NCBI GenBank assembly: GCA_003156695.1
Contig: PMHN01000121.1
Span: forward strand, 1 to 7,004
Origin: Gammaproteobacteria bacterium
GTDB lineage: Bacteria; Pseudomonadota; Gammaproteobacteria; Steroidobacterales; Steroidobacteraceae
Direction: 5' to 3'
Length of the DNA stretch: 7,004 nucleotides
The notes under the pieces are model-generated. The model made no database searches. It was not told the origin of the DNA and saw nothing but the letters and a program-made list of their open reading frames with translations. The position numbers and the translations under genes are program-made. Numbering within the stretch: position 1 is the first letter of the stretch; each line of letters starts with the position of its first letter. Shown here one piece after another: positions 1-5,170 of this stretch.

Positions 1-528
1 CCGTCGCAGGTGATCAAGTCGCATCACAACGTGGGCGGCCTGCCGGAGAAAATGAACCTGAAGCTTGCGGAGCCGCTGCGGGAGCTCTTCAAGGACGAAG
101 TGCGGCGCTTGGGTATGGAGCTCGGCCTGCCGCGGGAGATGGTGTACCGCCATCCGTTTCCCGGACCTGGGCTGGGCGTACGCATTCTCGGCGAGGTCCG
201 CAAGGAATACGCCGACCTGCTGCGGCGCGCCGATGCCATCTACATCGATGAACTGCGCAAGCATGACCTTTACGACCGCACCAGCCAGGCATTCGCGGTA
301 TTTCTCCCGGTCCGCTCGGTCGGCGTCATGGGCGATGGCCGTCGTTATGACTTCGTGATCGCGCTGCGTGCGGTGGAGACCGTGGATTTCATGACGGCGC
401 ACTGGGCACGCCTGCCGTACGATTTTCTCGATCACGTGTCGCGACGCATCGTGAATGAGGTCAGCGGCATTTCGCGCGTGGTGTATGACATCTCGGGCAA
501 GCCGCCGGCGACGATCGAGTGGGAGTAG
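1..528 (+). CDS. guaA: GMP synthase (glutamine-hydrolysing), C-terminal part; 5' end outside window
   Basis: This is the last 175 codons of GuaA, open at the left edge and ending in TAG. GuaA converts XMP to GMP in the cytoplasm, using ATP and ammonia from glutamine, in the final step of de novo guanine nucleotide synthesis. The visible part covers the end of the ATP-pyrophosphatase region ([10 protein letters not shown] near the left edge) and the whole C-terminal dimerisation/XMP-binding domain. Family signatures in order are [41 protein letters not shown] and the invariant C-terminus [11 protein letters not shown]. The E. coli enzyme is about 525 residues, so roughly two thirds lies outside the window. 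The reading frame is clean with no frameshift. The GTG at position 10 is an internal Val codon, not a start. I see no convincing terminator in the 185 bases that follow. Confidence 0.98.
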   Translation, partial: PSQVIKSHHNVGGLPEKMNLKLAEPLRELFKDEVRRLGMELGLPREMVYRHPFPGPGLGVRILGEVRKEYADLLRRADAIYIDELRKHDLYDRTSQAFAVFLPVRSVGVMGDGRRYDFVIALRAVETVDFMTAHWARLPYDFLDHVSRRIVNEVSGISRVVYDISGKPPATIEWE

Positions 529-596
529 GCACCACCTTCAGGGCACTACCGTGAACCGGACAGTTGATGAGCTAACTACATGTCTGCTGCATGCAC

Positions 597-625
597 TTGT
601 TGGGGCGGGCTCGGTGGAGTAAAGT
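597..625 (+). promoter_or_regulatory. Possible sigma70-type promoter for the Crp/Fnr-family gene
   Basis: TTGTTG (597-602) and TAAAGT (620-625) are separated by 17 bases, matching the sigma70 consensus hexamers at 3 of 6 and 4 of 6 positions. Transcription would start near 632 and leave a leader of about 80 bases before the GTG start at 714. The match is weak and could be chance. No better pair was found between guaA and this gene. Confidence 0.22.
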
Positions 626-642
626 ACCAACAGTCCGAATCC

Positions 643-692
643 TGGGCTCCACGATGGGGCCCAGCGTATCCGGAGACGGCGCCGTATGGCGC
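643..692 (+). promoter_or_regulatory. Two potential hairpins in the leader of the Crp/Fnr-family gene
   Basis: TGGGCTCC (643-650) can pair with GGGGCCCA (656-663) across a five-base loop, giving eight pairs including one G-U. GCGCC (679-683) can pair with GGCGC (688-692) across GTAT. The second hairpin ends nine bases before the Shine-Dalgarno sequence. There is no U-run, so neither looks like an intrinsic terminator. They could shape translation or be incidental in GC-rich DNA. Confidence 0.3.
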
Positions 693-700
693 GTTTCGCT

Positions 701-716
701 GGAGGGGAGATCGGTG
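701..716 (+). promoter_or_regulatory. Ribosome binding site that fixes a GTG start
   Basis: GGAGG at 701-705, within GGAGGGGAG, lies eight bases before the GTG at 714. This is near-ideal Shine-Dalgarno placement. The two in-frame ATGs upstream (591 and 654) have no comparable site. Homology to this protein family also begins just after residue 10 counted from this GTG. Confidence 0.7.
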
Positions 717-1439
717 CAACTCCTTCCCTTTGTGGCTCCTGCGCGTAACCATCTGCTGGGCGCATTACCGAATAGTGATTTTGACCGGCTGACGCCGCAC
801 CTGAGACTCGTCTCTTTGTCATTGGGCGAGGCGCTCTATGAATCCGGCATCGCATTGCGCCACGTCTACTTCCCCGTCGATTCGATCGTCTCGTTGCTGA
901 ATGTCATGGCGGACGGCGCGTCAGCCGAAATTGCTGTCGTCGGCAACGACGGTGTCGTTGGCGTTTCTCTCTTCATGGGTGGTGAATCCACGCCGAGCCG
1001 GGCGGTGGTGCAAAGCGCTGGCCAAGCCTACCGCCTGAGAGCGGCGACATTGAAGTCGGAATTCACCCGCGCGGGAGCCATGCAGCATCTGTTGTTGCGC
1101 TACACGCAGGCACTGATTACCCAGATGGCGCAGACCGCTGTTTGCAATCGACATCATACGCTGGACCAGCAGCTATGCCGCTGGCTGCTTCTGAGCCTGG
1201 ACCGCCTGCCCTCGAGCGAGTTGGCCATGACGCAGGACTTGATCGCCAATATGCTCGGTGTGCGTCGCCAGGGCGTCAACGACGCCGCCGCAAAGCTCCA
1301 GGAGGCTGGTTTAATCCATTACAGCCGGGGCCATATCGTTGTGCTGGATCGCGTGGGGATCGAAGCCAGAACCTGTGAGTGTTACGCGATCGTAAAGAAG
1401 GAGTCGGATCGGCTGCTTCCGGATCGCACGGAGCACTGA
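714..1439 (+). CDS. Crp/Fnr-family transcriptional regulator with atypical ligand pocket
   Basis: This is a 241-residue cytoplasmic DNA-binding regulator. The N-terminal cyclic-nucleotide-binding-like beta barrel spans about residues 12-115 (RNHLLGALP at 11-19, then LGEALYESG at 37-45, HVYFPVDSIVSLL at 50-62 and EIAVVGNDGVVG at 72-83). A long dimerisation helix follows (about 118-160, with LLLRYTQALITQMAQT), then a C-terminal winged helix-turn-helix (about 169-212; MTQDLIANMLGVRRQGVN carries the recognition helix). The pocket segment GVVGVSLFMGG..TPSRA aligns with the phosphate-binding cassette of CRP. It keeps the Arg (R96) but lacks the Glu that contacts the cAMP ribose. FNR-type N-terminal Fe-S cysteines are absent, so neither cAMP nor Fe-S sensing is predicted. 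The recognition helix has RRQGVND where CRP has SRETVGR, so DNA specificity probably differs. I chose GTG 714 for its strong Shine-Dalgarno sequence; the frame stays open back to ATG 591. The family is common in proteobacteria, with unknown ligand in most members. Confidence 0.93.
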   Translation: MQLLPFVAPARNHLLGALPNSDFDRLTPHLRLVSLSLGEALYESGIALRHVYFPVDSIVSLLNVMADGASAEIAVVGNDGVVGVSLFMGGESTPSRAVVQSAGQAYRLRAATLKSEFTRAGAMQHLLLRYTQALITQMAQTAVCNRHHTLDQQLCRWLLLSLDRLPSSELAMTQDLIANMLGVRRQGVNDAAAKLQEAGLIHYSRGHIVVLDRVGIEARTCECYAIVKKESDRLLPDRTEH

Positions 1440-1535
1440 GCCTGTTGGTGCCGCAAACGGCCACCGCGGTTGGCGTTGTAAGGGACATCCGCATACAAAC
1501 GCCAACACTGATCGAGCGCGGGCTCCGTCCACGAC

Positions 1536-1551
1536 TGTGACGCACCGCACA
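1536..1551. promoter_or_regulatory. CRP-type palindromic operator candidate
   Basis: TGTGACGCACCGCACA matches the CRP consensus TGTGA-N6-TCACA at nine of ten half-site positions and is followed by an A/T run. It lies 97 bases after the Crp/Fnr gene and 113 bases before the c-di-GMP gene, a plausible place for activating or repressing the latter. The binding protein could be a CRP orthologue elsewhere in the genome. The neighbouring regulator has a different recognition helix and is not the obvious ligand. Confidence 0.4.
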
Positions 1552-1624
1552 AAATTGCAATCCGCTGCAGACCGCGGGGCCTTATAAGTACGCCACCGAA
1601 CGTAGCGTTGCGCTGAAGCGTGCT

Positions 1625-1637
1625 CCAATTTAATTGG
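1625..1637. promoter_or_regulatory. 13-base perfect palindrome upstream of the c-di-GMP gene
   Basis: CCAATT-T-AATTGG is a perfect six-base inverted repeat around one central base, 26 bases before the ATG at 1664. It contains TTTAAT, a 5-of-6 match to a sigma70 -10 box, but no good -35 box lies 16 to 18 bases upstream. It could be an operator overlapping a promoter. It stands out as AT-rich in GC-rich DNA, although a single short palindrome is weak evidence. Confidence 0.3.
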
Positions 1638-1650
1638 GTTATGACACATC

Positions 1651-1666
1651 GGGAGCCTCGTCGATG
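1651..1666 (+). promoter_or_regulatory. Ribosome binding site that fixes the ATG at 1664
   Basis: GGGAG at 1651-1655 lies eight bases before ATG 1664. The frame is also open from a TTG at 1634, but that codon falls inside the palindrome and has no ribosome binding site. The receiver domain begins directly after ATG 1664 (MSQRVLLIQSD). Confidence 0.65.
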
Positions 1667-3754
1667 TCTCAGCGCGTACTTCTCATCCAGAGCGATGCCG
1701 CCGCCGCCAAGACCATTGTCGGCGCGCTGGGTCACAGCAGCGGTGAGCCCTTCCACGTTGAATGGGTCAGGCGCTGCTCTGAAGGCCTGAAAAGACTGGA
1801 CGGCATGGAGGCGATATTGCTCGACCTCTACCTGCCTGACTGTCAAGGCATAGAGACGTTCGACCGTCTGTTTCGCGCGGCGCCCAGCATTCCGATCTTG
1901 CTGTTGATTGATCCGCAACACGAGAAAACCGCCAGGTTGGCGGTGCAGTGTGGAGCACAGGACTATCTCTTTAAAGACCGCCTCGACGCGTACCTGTTGC
2001 CCAAGACCCTCGGGACCATGATCGAGCGGGCCGCATATGGCGAGGCGCTGTTTGAGGAAAGGGAGCGCGCCCAAGTCACGCTCAACTCGATCGGGGACGC
2101 AGTCGTGAGCACCGACGTTTCCGGTCGGGTCACCTATCTCAATGTAGTCGCTGAAGACCTGACAGGTTGGTCACAGCACGAAGCCGCAGGTCATCCGCTT
2201 GAGGAGGTCTTGCAGATCATCGATGGCACAACGCGGCAAGTCATGCAAAACCCCACTGCGTTGACGATAAGAGACGACCAAGTTTCAGCGCTTCCGCCAA
2301 ACTGCGTGCTGATTCGACGCGACGGCGTCGAAGCCGCCATCGAGGATTCCACCGCCCCTATCCACGATAGTCGCGGGACAGTGACAGGTTCTGTCATGGT
2401 ATTTCACGATGTCAGCATGGTGCGGGCGATGACGCGCAAGATGGCTCATCTGGCACAACACGACAGCCTCACCGATTTACCCAATCGCGTGCTGCTGAAC
2501 GACCGACTGCATGAAGCAATAATCCTCTCCAGGCGCCACCAGCGAGAACTGTCGGTACTATTTCTGGATCTTGATCGTTTCAAGCACATTAACGATTCCT
2601 TGGGCCACGTCGTAGGCGATCGTTTGCTGCAATCCGTGGCGCAGCGACTACTTTCGTGTGTGCGTGGCTCGGACACCGTAGGCCGCCAGGGGGGCGATGA
2701 ATTCGTGGTGCTGCTCTGGGAGGTGAGACGCGCAGAGGACGCAGCCATCGCGGCGACCAAGATACTCGAGGCACTGCGTAAGCCACACCTCATCGACGAG
2801 CATGAGCTGCATATCACCGCAAGCATCGGCATTGTCACCTATCCCGAAGACGGGACGGATGTAGAGACGTTGATGAAGAAGGCGGATCTGGCGATGTACC
2901 ACGCCAAGCAAGCCAGGCACGACAGTTATCAATTCTTTAAGCCGGAGATGAATGCACGCGCGATCGAGCGGCAATCGCTCGAGGACACTTTGCATTATGC
3001 GATCGAGCGACAGGAGTTGGTACTGTATTACCAGCCGAAGTTTAATCTGGCGACCGGCGGAATCATCGGCGCTGAGGCGCTCATACGGTGGCGCCACCCG
3101 CAGCGCGGGCTCGTTCCCCCGGGTCAATTCATCTCGATCGCGGAGGAGTGCGGTCTGATCGTGCCGATCGGCCGGTGGGTGCTGCGCGAAGCTTGCCGCC
3201 AGGCGCGCGCCTGGCAGATTTTGGGACTGCCGCCGCTGTGCGTCGCGATAAATGTCTCCGCCGTGGAGTTGCGCGCCCCGGGTTTCGTAGCCGGCGTAAG
3301 GGCAACTCTCAAAGAGATGGGGCTGGAGCCATGTTATCTGGAACTCGAGCTCACCGAGACGGTGCTGATTGAGGACTCGCGATCCGTTGCTGACGTGCTT
3401 AAAGAATTGAAAGATATCGGCGTGCTGCTGGCGCTGGATGACTTTGGTACCGGCTATTCAAACTTGAGCCAATTGAAGCGCTTTCCGATCGACGCCCTGA
3501 AGATCGATCAGTCTTTCGTGCGCGACCTTGCTGTGGACGAGGATGATGCCGGCATTGTCACTGCCGTGATCGGGATGGGAAAGAGCCTTCATATGCGGGT
3601 AGTGGCCGAAGGCGTGGAAACGCGAGAACAGCTTGAAATCCTGCGGGAGCACGGCTGTCCGCAGGGTCAAGGGTACTATTTCTGCCGGCCTGTGCCGGCT
3701 GAGCAATTCCGCCAATTGTTGGAAAACGATACCGCCGCTATGGCAGTCGCCTGA
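1664..3754 (+). CDS. REC-PAS-GGDEF-EAL c-di-GMP cyclase/phosphodiesterase
   Basis: This is a 696-residue soluble protein with four domains that make and degrade c-di-GMP. The receiver (about 4-120) keeps the phospho-acceptor-like D54 (LLDLYLPD) and K104 (YLFKD). The usual acidic pair is Q9-S10 and the switch Thr/Ser is I82, so phosphorylation is doubtful. The PAS domain (about 134-250) has GDAVVSTDVSGRVTYLN and ends VMVFHDVS. GGDEF (about 262-425) has DSLTDLPNR, LDLDRFKHINDSLGH and an intact GGDEF at 343-347. An RxxD inhibitory site (R334-D337) sits exactly five residues before it. EAL (about 440-686) has E471-A-L, N530, E562 in ELTE, D592-D593 in DDFGTGYSNL, K613, E649 in AEGVE and Q669 in QGYYF, so the metal and catalytic residues are complete. 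Both activities are therefore predicted; which dominates cannot be read from sequence. There are no membrane segments. Such enzymes control biofilm and motility. A CRP-like site and a palindrome lie upstream. Confidence 0.97.
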   Translation: MSQRVLLIQSDAAAAKTIVGALGHSSGEPFHVEWVRRCSEGLKRLDGMEAILLDLYLPDCQGIETFDRLFRAAPSIPILLLIDPQHEKTARLAVQCGAQDYLFKDRLDAYLLPKTLGTMIERAAYGEALFEERERAQVTLNSIGDAVVSTDVSGRVTYLNVVAEDLTGWSQHEAAGHPLEEVLQIIDGTTRQVMQNPTALTIRDDQVSALPPNCVLIRRDGVEAAIEDSTAPIHDSRGTVTGSVMVFHDVSMVRAMTRKMAHLAQHDSLTDLPNRVLLNDRLHEAIILSRRHQRELSVLFLDLDRFKHINDSLGHVVGDRLLQSVAQRLLSCVRGSDTVGRQGGDEFVVLLWEVRRAEDAAIAATKILEALRKPHLIDEHELHITASIGIVTYPEDGTDVETLMKKADLAMYHAKQARHDSYQFFKPEMNARAIERQSLEDTLHYAIERQELVLYYQPKFNLATGGIIGAEALIRWRHPQRGLVPPGQFISIAEECGLIVPIGRWVLREACRQARAWQILGLPPLCVAINVSAVELRAPGFVAGVRATLKEMGLEPCYLELELTETVLIEDSRSVADVLKELKDIGVLLALDDFGTGYSNLSQLKRFPIDALKIDQSFVRDLAVDEDDAGIVTAVIGMGKSLHMRVVAEGVETREQLEILREHGCPQGQGYYFCRPVPAEQFRQLLENDTAAMAVA

Positions 3755-4032
3755 TCGACTCGTAGAAAACCGTGCCGAGCTCCGAGTAAACATCGGCGCA
3801 ATGATTGGCCACGCTGATATCAGACCGGATGAAGCTTGCCTTAGCCATCAACCCGCAAGGAACGGGGGGGCTGGCCGCGCACTCTTTTACAAATCACCCG
3901 CCATTCCCGTGCGGGCTCATCCGGATTGTGTGACCGACGTCTGATTCCCGGAAAACCGTCAGCGATTATGACCAATGGGAGGATCAGGACCACTCTCGGT
4001 AGGTACGCTTTCTAGTGGGGAATAACAATTAT
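3755..4032. other. Intergenic gap between the c-di-GMP gene and the lipoprotein gene
   Basis: These 278 bases hold no convincing gene. Visible items are a seven-G run (3864-3870), a small hairpin CCCGC (3897-3901)/GCGGG (3911-3915), a distant inverted pair CCGGATGA (3825-3832)/TCATCCGG (3917-3924), and a weak CRP-like sequence TGTGACCGACGTCTGA (3929-3944, 8 of 10 half-site positions). A CCACT (3990-3994)/AGTGG (4014-4018) stem overlaps the presumed ribosome binding site of the next gene. I see no confident terminator or promoter. Confidence 0.5.
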
Positions 4033-4887
4033 ATGAAAGCATTGCTGCCGTTGATGATTACCTTGCTCTCGGGCTGCGGCGTAGTGGTGGTCTCAACGAA
4101 CACTCCGCAATCGCTGCAGCCAGGGGGTGGCGTGTCACCCACACAACCCACTCCGCCTGCACCGCCACCACCTGCACCACCGCTGCCTCCTCCAAATGTC
4201 GCGGGTATCTGGGATGTCAACGACACTGTCAATGGCCAGCCGGTGAGTGAGGTGGCGCTGATAGCCGGTGGCATGTATTTCTCACTTGCAGCCGCTGACC
4301 AAAATGGCTGCAGCAGCCTCAGCGGCGGCGCATACACCATCGATGGTCAGACATTCAACGGCACCGGTGTCACCGAGATGCTATCGGCCTGCACGCCGCC
4401 CAGCGGCCTGGGCTACTACCCATGGACACTGAGCGGATATGTCACTAATGGCGCGCTGAACCTGACGTTTACCGCTGGCGGCAGCCCGGTCCCGACGCTC
4501 GGAGCCACGCCGGACCCGCTCTATAACCTATACACCTCCAGCATTGCCACGCTCGTTGGCAATTGGAATGACGGTGGGAACGTGCTCTCCGTAAATTCCG
4601 ACGGGACGTACTTCGAGCAACAAGGCAATGGCTGCACGATTACCGGCGCGTACACGGTCATTGATCCCGCGCACAATCTCTATGGCGTGTCGGTCCTGTT
4701 CGACGCTGCGACCTGCAGCACCAGCAGTCTCGCGGGGATTCAGTTCACGGGGCTCGCATACCTCACGCCCAACTCCTCATCCGGATGGTATCACCTGTTG
4801 GAAGACGTCTCTGGCGTCAACGCGAGCGGCGCGCTCGTGGTGGAGTTCGACAGCCTCACGCCATACTTCACGCCACCGACAGGGTGA
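4033..4887 (+). CDS. Uncharacterised lipoprotein with Pro-rich stalk and two similar Cys-containing modules
   Basis: This 284-residue protein has a short type II signal peptide (MKALLPLMITLLSGC) with lipobox L12-S-G-C15. Residue +2 is Gly, so sorting to the outer membrane is expected if Lol rules apply. A linker of small residues follows, then a proline-rich stretch (36-54), then two globular modules of about 90-110 residues. Module 1 (about 56-146) starts AGIWDVND and has NGC at 91-93, GAYTI at 99-103 and C120. Module 2 (about 174-272) starts VGNWNDGG and has NGC at 199-201, GAYTV at 205-209 and C228. Both have Cys pairs 27 residues apart, suggesting one disulfide each in the periplasm and an ancient duplication. 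Composition is rich in Gly, Ser, Thr and aromatics, consistent with a beta-rich fold. ATG 4033 is preceded by GGGGAA ten bases upstream. The GTG at 4015 would add six polar residues before the signal peptide. I do not recognise the function. Confidence 0.85.
   Translation: MKALLPLMITLLSGCGVVVVSTNTPQSLQPGGGVSPTQPTPPAPPPPAPPLPPPNVAGIWDVNDTVNGQPVSEVALIAGGMYFSLAAADQNGCSSLSGGAYTIDGQTFNGTGVTEMLSACTPPSGLGYYPWTLSGYVTNGALNLTFTAGGSPVPTLGATPDPLYNLYTSSIATLVGNWNDGGNVLSVNSDGTYFEQQGNGCTITGAYTVIDPAHNLYGVSVLFDAATCSTSSLAGIQFTGLAYLTPNSSSGWYHLLEDVSGVNASGALVVEFDSLTPYFTPPTG
4138..4194 (+). repeat. Proline-rich low-complexity tract in the lipoprotein gene
   Basis: Residues 36-54 are mostly Pro with Ala, Thr and Leu (TPPAPPPPAPPLPPP), encoded by CCN-rich near-repetitive DNA. 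It probably acts as a stiff spacer between the lipid anchor and the folded modules. Such tracts can vary in length between strains by slippage. Confidence 0.8.
4198..4848 (+). repeat. Internal duplication of a roughly 100-residue module
   Basis: Residues 56-146 and 174-272 share an ordered set of marks: G-x-W start, a [MT]YF strand (81-83; 192-194), N-G-C, G-A-Y-T, then a second Cys exactly 27 residues after the first. Module 1 carries about ten extra residues between the Trp and the first Cys. The similarity is visible at protein level only, so the duplication is old. Confidence 0.6.
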
Positions 4888-4926
4888 GACCAACAGGCGT
4901 CACGGCATCCCCGCATACCGCAACTT

Positions 4927-4944
4927 CGCTCGGTTGTTCGAGCG
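4927..4944 (+). terminator. Terminator-like hairpin after the lipoprotein gene (no clear U-run)
   Basis: CGCTCG (4927-4932) pairs perfectly with CGAGCG (4939-4944) around GTTGTT, 39 bases after the lipoprotein stop. The following GTTGTTCGG is only mildly U-rich. The same stretch holds a tandem direct repeat, CGGTTGTTCG at 4931-4940 and 4943-4952. It may be a weak or processed 3' end. Confidence 0.3.
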
Positions 4945-4977
4945 GTTGTTCGGATGCTGTGGCAATTTAGCCCTCCT

Positions 4978-5123
4978 GTTGTAGTTGAGCGTCTCCCGTC
5001 CCACTCTGGCTTCAGCATCCCCTTAACTGGCAGCCCCGCCATGCCCGTATCGGCTTCTGCTGACTTTTCAGGTCGGGGACTTGTGCCGCTTGCTTCTGCA
5101 ACGAATACTACAACTGAGTGGGA
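4978..5123. other. Intergenic block with interleaved complementary arms
   Basis: GTTGTAGT (4978-4985) is complementary to ACTACAAC (5107-5114), and TCCCACTC (4999-5006) to GAGTGGGA (5116-5123). The order A, B, A', B' cannot form one nested hairpin, and would be a pseudoknot if both paired in RNA. Inside are shorter potential stems, TCAGCA (5012-5017)/TGCTGA (5058-5063) and TGGC (5028-5031)/GCCA (5038-5041). An eight-base direct repeat, GCTTCTGC, occurs at 5053-5060 and 5092-5099. It could be a structured leader, a remnant of a small repeat element, or coincidence. Confidence 0.3.
5081..5109 (+). promoter_or_regulatory. Possible sigma70-type promoter for the dehydrogenase gene
   Basis: TTGTGC (5081-5086) and AATACT (5104-5109) are separated by 17 bases, with 3 of 6 and 4 of 6 consensus matches. 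Transcription would begin near 5116, about 50 bases before the GTG start. The match is weak. It overlaps the right-hand arms of the structured block. Confidence 0.2.
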
Positions 5124-5154
5124 GTGAAAACCGGGCAGCGGCGCGCCCGTCCAT

Positions 5155-5170
5155 GGGAGAAACGCACGTG
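5155..5170 (+). promoter_or_regulatory. Ribosome binding site supporting the GTG start at 5168
   Basis: GGGAGA at 5155-5160 lies seven bases before GTG 5168. Starting there puts the twin-arginine motif at residues 3-9, as is usual for Tat signals. The in-frame ATG at 5153 overlaps this site and would add five residues; a TTG at 5081 would add 29. Confidence 0.55.

Noticed and set aside
591..713. Longer N-terminus for the Crp/Fnr protein from ATG 591
   Set aside because: The extra 41 residues do not resemble the family, there is no ribosome binding site, and the stretch contains the possible -10 box and hairpins.
1555..1588. TTGCAA and TATAAG as a promoter for the c-di-GMP gene
   Set aside because: The spacing between the two boxes is 22 bases, too long for sigma70, and no better -35 box fits TATAAG.
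1382..2074. Long open frame on the minus strand opposite the end of the Crp gene and the receiver domain
   Set aside because: It is antisense to two clearly recognisable proteins, shows no domain-like pattern of its own, and is a typical by-product of GC-rich coding DNA.
3825..3924. Inverted pair CCGGATGA/TCATCCGG about 85 bases apart
   Set aside because: A single eight-base pair over this distance is expected by chance, and no flanking duplication or gene suggests a mobile element.
3990..4020. Resemblance of CTCTCGGTAGGTACGC to part of the GEMM c-di-GMP riboswitch, attractive beside a c-di-GMP gene
   Set aside because: Only about 15 bases are similar. The rest of the aptamer (the GCAAACC, CGCAAAGCC and tetraloop-receptor parts) is absent upstream, so a c-di-GMP riboswitch is not supported.
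5041..5127. Small open frame of 28 codons (MPVSASADF...) within the structured gap
   Set aside because: It has no ribosome binding site and no recognisable features, and it overlaps the complementary arms and the possible promoter.
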